Shown here one piece after another: positions 1 to 6,324 of a stretch of 6,844 bases of DNA. How positions within the stretch are numbered: position 1 is the stretch's first letter; each line of letters begins with the position of its first letter. Origin of the DNA: an uncultured beta proteobacterium (GTDB taxonomy: Bacteria; Pseudomonadota; Gammaproteobacteria; Burkholderiales; Burkholderiaceae); NCBI GenBank assembly GCA_903938955.1, contig CAJAFJ010000672.1, positions 1-6,844 of the forward strand. Reading direction: 5' to 3'. The notes beneath the pieces are model-generated. The model was not told the DNA's origin, ran no database searches, and saw only the letters and a program-made list of their open reading frames with translations. The position numbers were made by a program, and so were the translations under genes.

Positions 1-3000
1 CAGGTCAATGCATACCCCACGTAGGGTCTCGGGGTCTTTGCCCTGCGCATCAAGGAGCCTTATCAGGTCAGCTTGATCTGGCATTCCAAGCACAAGGCGG
101 TAAAGCGCACGCTCTCTGGCCAGCGATTCATAACGCTCTTGCTGTTCACCGCCGGGAACCGACAAAAAGAACTTCTTGCAATCTCCACCCTCGACGACCC
201 ACCAGGGAGAAAGACCCGATTCATCATTGAGTTTTTCCTCCGCCAATAGAGCAAGACGAATCCACGGACTGCTGTCCTGCCCTGGCTCCAATTGCGAACG
301 CAATTTCAAGGCAATTGCTCTGCGGACGGAGAGACTGCCAAATCGCGTAATCCGGCCTTCACGCTGTTCCAGTGCAACAGGACTATTGGCAAGATCCCAA
401 TGTGCCAAGGCATTGCACCACGGATGGAGATCCAATCCTTCCTGGCCAATTGAGGTAGTGACCAAAACATTTGGCCAGAACGGACTGTTGAATGCTTTTC
501 GGACTTCATCCGGACGAAGCGGACCGTCATCCGCATTTGCATCTGCTTCTGCATGGGGCCCATCACCGCTAGAACGACCCTTGCGCGCCTCCGCCAATGG
601 CACTGCCACATGGCACCTGATACCGAATGCAGAAGCATCGTTCAAATTGGCGCCACCGGCTCCACTTCCTTCGTGAAAGGTTACGCTGGCATCACGCAAC
701 CGAAGGCTCTTTTCAACTTCTTCAAGTCGCACCCTCCAGTCGCCCACGCCATCGTTCGAAAGGAACCAAAAATGTTCATCAAGAACCGACTCCAGGTTTC
801 CTTCAATAACAGCGTTTCGAATAGCTCCGGGGTACTTGCCGCCATCTCGTTCACCCAGCGCAGAGACAAACCAAGACTTATCCAGGTAACCGCGCAGCCC
901 CCGCCAGATGACTGAAAGCACCTGTGGCAGGTTTTCTGCCTGGGTGGCCTCCGGCCAGTGCCGTGACAAAGCCCGCAAAAGCACTACTGCTGGGGATTCC
1001 AGTGCCAAAGCAACCAGCGCAGGAAGGTCAGTCTCTCTCGAAATTTCGGAAATTTCACCTGATTTATCTGCAACTTCATCCCACTTTTGCATCATTGCGC
1101 GAAGACGTCCAACCGATTCAGCATCTTCTGATTTTGGTGCAACGGTCTCCCAAGCATTCCTAGATTCCTGCCAAAGCCCCGCCTTGGCCTCAAGAGCGAC
1201 CATGAGCTCCCATGGTTTCCGGTGAGCCCGCTTCTTGCCAGGAACAACCGCAACACCGAGCCCTTTAAGCAGTTGGACAAGTTGACGCTCAACTTCCTGC
1301 CTCATACCCCTTTGGCTCCCCAATGGCGCAGCCAACGGCTCAAGGCCAGCAAGCAAGCGTGATGGGTGGAATAGCTCCAGCAGGTTCGGCCGATCAGGTG
1401 AAGGCTGTAGCCAGCGACGTTTGGATGCCGCCTCGTAATTGGCTTTGCTTCGCCCGTTTTTGGACGAAAGAAGCCGACTCTCAGTTGTGTAGCTAATGAG
1501 GCCGGAAAGTGCCGTTGGCACCGCCTTGTATCGACTGAACACCAGCAACTTTCCGTCCACCGTTGCATCGTTTGCAGCGACCTTCCATCCGCCGCCAAGC
1601 GGCCACCAAGGCAAAGACGGTGCAGCCCAGGGCATTGACAATCTTTCAGTCGACATCCGGGACATCAAGGCCCTTAATCTTGGGTGTGGCCAAGAGTGCG
1701 TCAGCCGATGCGCGTCGCGCCCTGCTTTTGTCAATGTCGCCTGGTCTGGCATCTTGACCTTGTTTGTCCATGCTAAATAACGACTGCCTAAAGTCTGCAT
1801 CGCAAGCGGAACCGACTGCCACAATGGCACGACCCAGTCTTGGCTGGCTGAATTGAAACAGTCGTGCATATCGCAAAACTGTGAAATATCGGATGGCAAG
1901 AGTTCGGCATCAACCACCGACGTTGTCTCTGCCGCAGACCCGTGCCCATTAGGCTGGCTTGGCCGCTCTGTTCGAGACATCAACGGCAAGAGTATGTCCA
2001 TCAAGGACTCCCGAATCGTCTGCGAGTGAACCGAATCAAGAACACCCTTGCGGAGTTCCTCACTCAATTCCAGAAATTTTGCTTTGGCCGCATCAGCAGT
2101 GGGCGTGCTTGCCGACAAGAACGCAACCAGATCAAAAAAATCAGATGACTGATCCGCTGACTTGCCGTCAACTTTGCCTTGCTTGGATCGCCTTCTGTAG
2201 GGTGTGTAGGGCGTGGCCGAAAGCAACAGCAAAGCTGGGCCACTGCCATCGGGGAGCCCACGAATGGATTCCAAAACACGCGATGCCGCTCGACTACGAA
2301 TCGCAACTTCGTCGTCCGCCTCGGTGACATCCTCTAAGCCATCGTCCTCCATCAAATCCCGAAAACGCTGAAACTCATCAAAGATCACTAGGCCAGAAGC
2401 AATGCCCTTCAGGGCCGCCACGGCCAAAGCCGTTCGACATGCCCCCACCAAATCCTGGTCAAGCTTTTCATCCAGCATCTGGTTCAGGCGAGGGGGCAAG
2501 TGCTGCCCTGCTTGTAACCCCAGCACATCCCGAAGCGCATCCCGAAAACCGTTCAGAAACTCACTGCCACCGAGCTTGCCAAGTTTGTCTTGACTTCGGT
2601 AATAGTGCATCCAGCCCTTGAACGATTCGTTACCTGCCTGTCTCTGAAATGCTCTGTAGAGCCGCCGAATCGGAGACGCCAGAATCCGCATCAACAAGAC
2701 CAATGCCAGCGCGCGCTCCTCCATGCGGCCATCCCTGCGTTGCCCCTTTCGGGTTGGAATGGCCGTTTCTGGCGTCAACATGTAAATATGGATACGCGGA
2801 TGACTCGGCGGCGCCCTGGTCGGAAGCAAGCTGGGCCGATCAACAGTTGCGATAGCGCTCTCGCGTTCTGCCTCAGGAAGAAACGACAACAGGCGCTTCA
2901 TATTTTGCTTCGCAATAGCCAAGTTGGAGCAAACGTAAAGAACACTCAACGGGCCGCCCTTACGCTTCGCCTGCTGGTCTGCCATATCCTTGATGATCCC

Positions 3001-3132
3001 GCTGGCGACGATCGTCTTGCCTAAACCGACTTCATCAGCGACCAAATATCGTCGCGCCCCCTCTTTTGATCTCAATGTCCGCAGTGCGGCATTGATGGAT
3101 GCTTTCTGGAACTCTTTGGGCTCAATACTCAT
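1..3132 (-). CDS. Large SF2/SNF2-like DEAD-type helicase, C-terminus cut by window edge
   Basis: A probable ATP-driven nucleic-acid helicase or translocase acting in the cytoplasm; 1044 residues are visible and the frame is still open at base 1. The first RecA-like domain shows a Walker A motif ADEVGLGKT (residues 32-40), a motif Ia region around VLYVCSN (64-70), a Walker B box FDEFQRF (251-257, D252/E253) and motif III LLLSATPY (302-309). The second RecA domain shows motif IV LLVFSRY (529-535), motif V VTTSIGQEGLDL (891-902) and motif VI EQREGRITRFG (922-932) with the expected arginines at 927 and 930. All core motifs are intact, so it should be an active ATPase. About 350 residues lie between motifs IV and V, far more than usual, including a mainly helical-looking part and an acidic, glycine-rich linker (about 850-875). 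The ATG overlaps the PLD gene stop as ATGA, with GGAAGGA six bases upstream. The motifs make the helicase call firm; the exact subfamily and the defence role are inferred. Confidence 0.93.
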   Translation of the reverse strand, partial: MSIEPKEFQKASINAALRTLRSKEGARRYLVADEVGLGKTIVASGIIKDMADQQAKRKGGPLSVLYVCSNLAIAKQNMKRLLSFLPEAERESAIATVDRPSLLPTRAPPSHPRIHIYMLTPETAIPTRKGQRRDGRMEERALALVLLMRILASPIRRLYRAFQRQAGNESFKGWMHYYRSQDKLGKLGGSEFLNGFRDALRDVLGLQAGQHLPPRLNQMLDEKLDQDLVGACRTALAVAALKGIASGLVIFDEFQRFRDLMEDDGLEDVTEADDEVAIRSRAASRVLESIRGLPDGSGPALLLLSATPYTPYRRRSKQGKVDGKSADQSSDFFDLVAFLSASTPTADAAKAKFLELSEELRKGVLDSVHSQTIRESLMDILLPLMSRTERPSQPNGHGSAAETTSVVDAELLPSDISQFCDMHDCFNSASQDWVVPLWQSVPLAMQTLGSRYLAWTNKVKMPDQATLTKAGRDAHRLTHSWPHPRLRALMSRMSTERLSMPWAAPSLPWWPLGGGWKVAANDATVDGKLLVFSRYKAVPTALSGLISYTTESRLLSSKNGRSKANYEAASKRRWLQPSPDRPNLLELFHPSRLLAGLEPLAAPLGSQRGMRQEVERQLVQLLKGLGVAVVPGKKRAHRKPWELMVALEAKAGLWQESRNAWETVAPKSEDAESVGRLRAMMQKWDEVADKSGEISEISRETDLPALVALALESPAVVLLRALSRHWPEATQAENLPQVLSVIWRGLRGYLDKSWFVSALGERDGGKYPGAIRNAVIEGNLESVLDEHFWFLSNDGVGDWRVRLEEVEKSLRLRDASVTFHEGSGAGGANLNDASAFGIRCHVAVPLAEARKGRSSGDGPHAEADANADDGPLRPDEVRKAFNSPFWPNVLVTTSIGQEGLDLHPWCNALAHWDLANSPVALEQREGRITRFGSLSVRRAIALKLRSQLEPGQDSSPWIRLALLAEEKLNDESGLSPWWVVEGGDCKKFFLSVPGGEQQERYESLARERALYRLVLGMPDQADLIRLLDAQGKDPETLRGVCIDL
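337..471 (-). other. Helicase motifs V and VI, residues 888-932
   Basis: The segment encodes NVLVTTSIGQEGLDL followed by the HWDL strand and QREGRITRFG. These are the C-terminal RecA-domain motifs, including the arginine finger region (R927, R930). Their presence in the same uninterrupted frame as Walker A shows that the long stretch in between belongs to one protein and is not a fusion artefact or a broken gene. Confidence 0.9.
3013..3039 (-). other. Helicase Walker A (motif I), residues 32-40
   Basis: The segment encodes ADEVGLGKT, the phosphate-binding loop that contacts ATP in SF2/SNF2 enzymes, with catalytic lysine K39 and T40. It lies only about 30 residues from the start, so no separate N-terminal domain precedes the motor. 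Confidence 0.92.
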
Positions 3133-5030
3133 ACCAAGTCCTTCCGAAGTCCCTTGCGAAGCGTCTGCCATGAGCGTGAAAACCGCTGCAGGTGAATTTC
3201 AACGTCCTTATCTTCATCATTGAGCACAGCAGATGTCTTTCGTTTTTTTGTCCAAATTTGAAGAATGCGATCCACCTCGTTTAACTGTGACTTGTCTTTC
3301 AGCCACATACGCAAGGCCTGATCAATGCTTGGCAGCCCAAGAACCGTCGCGGCACCTTTGCGCCGTGTCCCGCCTTTAGTGCGAGGTGCATCCCATGGAC
3401 CCCCTTCGTCGCCATTCGCGTAGCCATTGAGCACTTCGTGGATCCATGACAACATTTGACGTGGGCCGAGGTATTCACTCAACACAGCCTCATCACGCCC
3501 TTCGCCTAAAGGGGGAGTCCACGGAACGATCTGCAACCACTCCACGTTGTGCCCATCAAGAGACAAACGAACTAACAAAAAATCAGATGCCGAAATTGAA
3601 TTTGCCGCCCCCATAATTTCAAGACTTGTATTGCTCTGTGGCCACGCAACATGCTGACCCGTCAAGGGGCTGCATGACAGCACGATGTCCAAATCATCAG
3701 CGTGCGGCGTACTCGGGCATTTGATAACTAGCGCGTTGTTCTTTCCTGCCGTCTGCACGGCATCGTTCAGTCGGGTTACCACCTGCAACCGCGCTTGCGC
3801 AAGCCGTTGCTCAGATGTAATTTCCGTTGTAACGCCTTTGAGTGCTTCCAGCGTTATGGGGTTTGCTAACGCAATGAACGCGTCAAGTCCTTCGCGCAAT
3901 TGTTTGCCGGCCTCACTGGGCGGATTCTGGATGTCCACTTTGGCATAGCACTCCGCATTTCTGGTCCAGGCGCGTGAAGAGAGATTGGGGCTGCCAAACC
4001 ACATCGTGCTACCTTTGGCATGCTCAGCAAACAAAATCTTGGCATGCAAGCCAAGCTGATCAGCGGCAATTTGCTCCTCTTCACTGCCGCTCTCATTGCC
4101 CAGAATAATTTCATGCTCGGGAGCCGGCAGCGTGAGTAACGTATTGAACTTACCCAAACTACTCTGGGTCTGCCCCGCCAACTTTTCCAGCGCCATACCG
4201 GTTGAAAGCAGTTGGCAAGAAACCCCCTCTCCACCCCATCCTGCAATGGCTGCGGCTGCGGAACCATCCAAAAAGGGCGAGACCGCCAGAACGCGATGCA
4301 AGTCAGCGGGCGACTTCGGTATTTCACGCCCCGGGGTGTCCGGCAATAGCAATCGGATTTCAGTCACATTGAGCCCGACAGGCACTTGCCACTTTGCATC
4401 ACTGAGTGTTTTGCCTAACGATGACCAACGACTGAGTTCTTTGGGGAACAAGCGTGTCAGATCTACGGCTATTGCCCCGATACCGTCTATGGTCTGTGGC
4501 GCTGTCTTTTGACCACGCGTTGTGTCGTCACCCGCTTTTAGTACCAGCCCAAGATCCCAGGACGTATCCAGTGTGAGATTGCGACTGCCCAGCATGAACA
4601 CCCAGCGCTCACCCTTCACACCCGCCAGCTCTGGAACTTGCCGAACCAGCGCGAACTTGGCATGCCAGGACTTACCTTGGTAAAGCTCTTTCGCACCTTC
4701 ATCCCATGGAACCTGAACTAAGAAACGATCCAGCAAAGCAACAATCGGAGGCGAATTTTCGGGCAAGATCAAACGACCGCTCTGGATCACGAAATGCACT
4801 TTGCCACGCAACTCCGTGAGAGCACGCGCCAGGGCAATCTTTGTGCCTGAGCCGGTGTCATCATCTTGCCCGACCAGCGCCAATAATGAAGCCGCAATCA
4901 CAGAGGTATGGGCAGAATAGCTTGAGAACACAGCGCAATCCGTGCGCCAGCCTGGCGGAGGCCGAAGGTGATCCAGTTGGGATAAGTGCGACAGATGTGA
5001 CTTTGTAACTGACGGTGATGCTTGATTCAT
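3129..5030 (-). CDS. PLD-fold protein with two HKD-like motifs (633 aa)
   Basis: A probable nuclease or DNA-binding protein of the phospholipase D superfamily. The first HKD half-site is HAKF (H123, K125) followed by GSRNLT (148-153). The second is HAKI (H329, K331) followed by GSPNLSSRAW (346-355) and an acidic residue at E360. Two half-sites in one chain can form one composite active site, as in other bilobed PLD enzymes. The aspartate usual four residues after the lysine is replaced by R130 and E336, which is common in PLD nucleases that do not act on lipids. Residues 400-633 form a C-terminal region I do not recognise, ending in a lysine/arginine-rich stretch (594-599 and 625-630). No signal peptide or membrane segment is seen, so a cytoplasmic protein is expected. 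The start overlaps the DUF6361 stop (ATGA) and has GGAG five bases upstream; the stop overlaps the helicase start. The coupling to a helicase gene suggests action on DNA or RNA, not phospholipid, but this is inferred. Confidence 0.9.
   Translation of the reverse strand: MNQASPSVTKSHLSHLSQLDHLRPPPGWRTDCAVFSSYSAHTSVIAASLLALVGQDDDTGSGTKIALARALTELRGKVHFVIQSGRLILPENSPPIVALLDRFLVQVPWDEGAKELYQGKSWHAKFALVRQVPELAGVKGERWVFMLGSRNLTLDTSWDLGLVLKAGDDTTRGQKTAPQTIDGIGAIAVDLTRLFPKELSRWSSLGKTLSDAKWQVPVGLNVTEIRLLLPDTPGREIPKSPADLHRVLAVSPFLDGSAAAAIAGWGGEGVSCQLLSTGMALEKLAGQTQSSLGKFNTLLTLPAPEHEIILGNESGSEEEQIAADQLGLHAKILFAEHAKGSTMWFGSPNLSSRAWTRNAECYAKVDIQNPPSEAGKQLREGLDAFIALANPITLEALKGVTTEITSEQRLAQARLQVVTRLNDAVQTAGKNNALVIKCPSTPHADDLDIVLSCSPLTGQHVAWPQSNTSLEIMGAANSISASDFLLVRLSLDGHNVEWLQIVPWTPPLGEGRDEAVLSEYLGPRQMLSWIHEVLNGYANGDEGGPWDAPRTKGGTRRKGAATVLGLPSIDQALRMWLKDKSQLNEVDRILQIWTKKRKTSAVLNDEDKDVEIHLQRFSRSWQTLRKGLRKDLV
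3139..3145 (-). promoter_or_regulatory. Ribosome binding site of the helicase gene
   Basis: GGAAGGA lies six bases before the ATG at 3132-3130, inside the last codons of the PLD gene. It supports this start and suggests that the helicase can also be initiated independently of coupling. Confidence 0.7.
3978..4046 (-). other. Second HKD half-site of the PLD protein (residues 329-351)
   Basis: The segment encodes HAKI through GSPNLS, with H329, K331 and N349. Spacing is close to the canonical PLD motif, making this the better preserved of the two half-sites. Confidence 0.87.
4578..4664 (-). other. First HKD half-site of the PLD protein (residues 123-151)
   Basis: The segment encodes HAKF through GSRN. 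H123 would be the candidate nucleophile or general acid and K125 the phosphate ligand. About 22 residues separate the HxK from the GSxN element, longer than in the classic compact motif. Confidence 0.82.
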
Positions 5031-6229
5031 GCTGGCTCCAGATCATTCAGCAGCCGACGAACATTGCCCCAACGGAAGTGCAAAGGCTCAGCCAAAGGGT
5101 GCTTCTCTGCGCTCCATTCGGCCCTGCGGCCCTGCCCGCCCAAGTTGCTTGCCAGGCGTGCGCGTGCGCCTTTGCGCTGAACCTCTGCTCGCTGATAAAC
5201 ATCGCGCAGGCCAGCAACCTTCTGACGGTCGGACTGCAGCCACTTCTGCGTAGCGTTCAGCACATCAATCAAATAACTTGGCAAGCCAGGAACCAGTGCA
5301 TTCAGCGCCGAAATATCAAGCGCCTTGGCGGCCTCGCCATGCGTAGCCACCATTCGTTGAGTGTCGTCAAAATGAACTGTCGTCCGAGGAGCCCCATCTG
5401 CAGCCTTGGCCTCCTCGACCAGAGCGGCGTAAACCGCCCGTCCGATACCCGCCAATGCGGCTACATGGCTGGCCACAATGAGCGCTCTTTTATCGTCGGC
5501 ATCTGCGATATCACGGATGGCTTTCGACCATGGAACGTTGATATTCCGAACCGAAAGGCGTTCCTCTGCCATTCGAGACAGCAGGCTCTGGGAATTTTGA
5601 GGTGAAGCCCCCCTTCCGACACCGATCAAGTGGCGGCGCATGAAATTGCGCTCGGGAGTGGTCAGATTGAAGTCCATCGGTTCACTGCTGCTCAAGAATT
5701 CAGCCGGTGGAGATGGCAACTTGACGAAAGGCGACAGATCGTCATCTTCAGCGGGATCTGCATCGTCCATACGCTGGCGGCTCGGCGTTTTGGAATGAAT
5801 AGCAGATATCTTCTTCAGTATCTCGCCACGCGAACTGCTCAACCCATCGGGACGCGGTTGCAAAATATGCCAACGAGCCAGAGCCGACCAATAGATCATT
5901 GATGGCGGCTGGATGGGCGCGCGAGGCAAGATGGAGCCCCCAATCACGCCTTTAGATTTATCAGCACCCTGATTAAGTTGCCATGTCAACGCCAGTTCAT
6001 GCTTGCGAAGCAGTACCGGATTACCTTGAGCTTCTTCCATTAACCACGGCACAAACAACGCATAGCGTAAGCGCGTATGCAGCACGGACGTGCCAGGAAA
6101 AAACCGGTCAGAAAGCGCCTGATGCAGGCTCAAAAATCCAACCTCGTCACGGACGCCCAGCTGATCTGATTTCAGTGCTGACTCCGCCTGGGCCACGGCT
6201 TGCCGTGACAACATGATCCAACCAATCAT
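5027..6229 (-). CDS. DUF6361 family protein (400 aa)
   Basis: A protein of unknown biochemical function that I assign to DUF6361 from remembered family signatures. These are an N-terminal MIGWI-xLS start, the block LSDRFFPGTS (39-48) followed by HTRLRY and FVPW (to 62), the block GVIGGSILPR then PSMIYW (94-114), and a C-terminal HFRWGN-xRRLLNDL block (384-397). The family block at residue 1 fixes the ATG at 6229. No nuclease, ATPase or membrane motif is visible. An acidic patch (DDADPAEDDD, 155-164) looks like a flexible linker between an N-terminal and a mainly helical C-terminal half. There is no good Shine-Dalgarno sequence directly upstream (only GAAG ten bases away), so translation probably depends on the preceding mini-ORF, whose stop overlaps this ATG. 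As first full-length gene of the coupled set it may be a sensor, adaptor or specificity subunit for the PLD and helicase proteins; that role is a guess from context. Confidence 0.87.
   Translation of the reverse strand: MIGWIMLSRQAVAQAESALKSDQLGVRDEVGFLSLHQALSDRFFPGTSVLHTRLRYALFVPWLMEEAQGNPVLLRKHELALTWQLNQGADKSKGVIGGSILPRAPIQPPSMIYWSALARWHILQPRPDGLSSSRGEILKKISAIHSKTPSRQRMDDADPAEDDDLSPFVKLPSPPAEFLSSSEPMDFNLTTPERNFMRRHLIGVGRGASPQNSQSLLSRMAEERLSVRNINVPWSKAIRDIADADDKRALIVASHVAALAGIGRAVYAALVEEAKAADGAPRTTVHFDDTQRMVATHGEAAKALDISALNALVPGLPSYLIDVLNATQKWLQSDRQKVAGLRDVYQRAEVQRKGARARLASNLGGQGRRAEWSAEKHPLAEPLHFRWGNVRRLLNDLEPA
5036..5039 (-). promoter_or_regulatory. Ribosome binding site of the PLD gene
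   Basis: GGAG sits five bases before the ATG at 5030-5028, within the last codons of the DUF6361 gene. It supports the chosen start and the ATGA-coupled arrangement. Confidence 0.65.
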
Positions 6230-6279
6230 AGATAAACCGCTTCACGGTCAATCTGCGCCTCAATCAATGTCAAACTCAT
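6226..6279 (-). CDS. 17-codon leader mini-ORF coupled to DUF6361
   Basis: The frame reads MSLTLIEAQIDREAVYL and stops at TGA. The stop overlaps the DUF6361 ATG in the form ATGA, exactly as at the two downstream junctions. AAGGGAG lies four bases before its ATG, clearly stronger than any site in front of DUF6361 itself. The peptide has no recognisable domain, signal sequence or run of a single amino acid that would indicate an attenuator. It is most simply a translational starter that brings ribosomes to the DUF6361 start. Other readings are a real micro-protein, or the remnant of a truncated upstream gene. A reading of DUF6361 extended through this region is unlikely because the two are in different frames and the family normally begins at MIGWI. 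Confidence 0.5.
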   Translation of the reverse strand: MSLTLIEAQIDREAVYL

Positions 6280-6324
6280 ATCACTCCCTTGATTTTTTAT
6301 TTACACAACACAACCTTCGCCGCC
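6280..6324 (-). other. 45-base intergenic gap between RhuM and the leader ORF
   Basis: This short gap reads, on the coding strand, from a GC-rich start into an AT-rich segment (GTGTAAATAAAAAATC) and ends in the leader ribosome binding site. I see no stem-loop followed by a T-run, so no terminator for RhuM, and no convincing -35/-10 pair. The cassette may be transcribed together with RhuM, or from a weak or non-sigma70 promoter overlapping the RhuM 3' end. Confidence 0.5.
6284..6290 (-). promoter_or_regulatory. Ribosome binding site of the leader mini-ORF
   Basis: AAGGGAG is followed by TGAT and then ATG (6279-6277). The spacing is slightly short but within the workable range. It is the only convincing Shine-Dalgarno sequence between the RhuM stop and the DUF6361 start that stands just ahead of an ATG. 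Confidence 0.6.

Noticed and set aside
176..676. Plus-strand open frame of 166 codons
   Set aside because: It lies wholly antisense to the helicase motif V/VI region, has no recognisable domain, and the opposite strand has an uninterrupted frame with all family motifs.
1038..1060. Short tandem repeat around GAAATTTC in the helicase gene
   Set aside because: Two near-identical copies encode the EISEIS segment inside the reading frame; too short to be a regulatory repeat array or CRISPR.
1302..1876. Minus-strand frames suggesting a split or frameshifted helicase
   Set aside because: Reading codon by codon from the ATG at 3132 gives an open frame of exactly 1044 codons to base 1 with motifs I through VI in order, so these frames are overlaps in another phase.
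4096..4512. Plus-strand open frame of 138 codons
   Set aside because: Antisense to the PLD gene near its second half-site; the translation is rich in Ser and Pro without motifs, as expected for a shadow frame.
6266..6275. TTGACA on the minus strand as a -35 box
   Set aside because: It lies inside the leader ORF and has no acceptable -10 hexamer 16-18 bases downstream; the TATGAT at the DUF6361 start is too far away.
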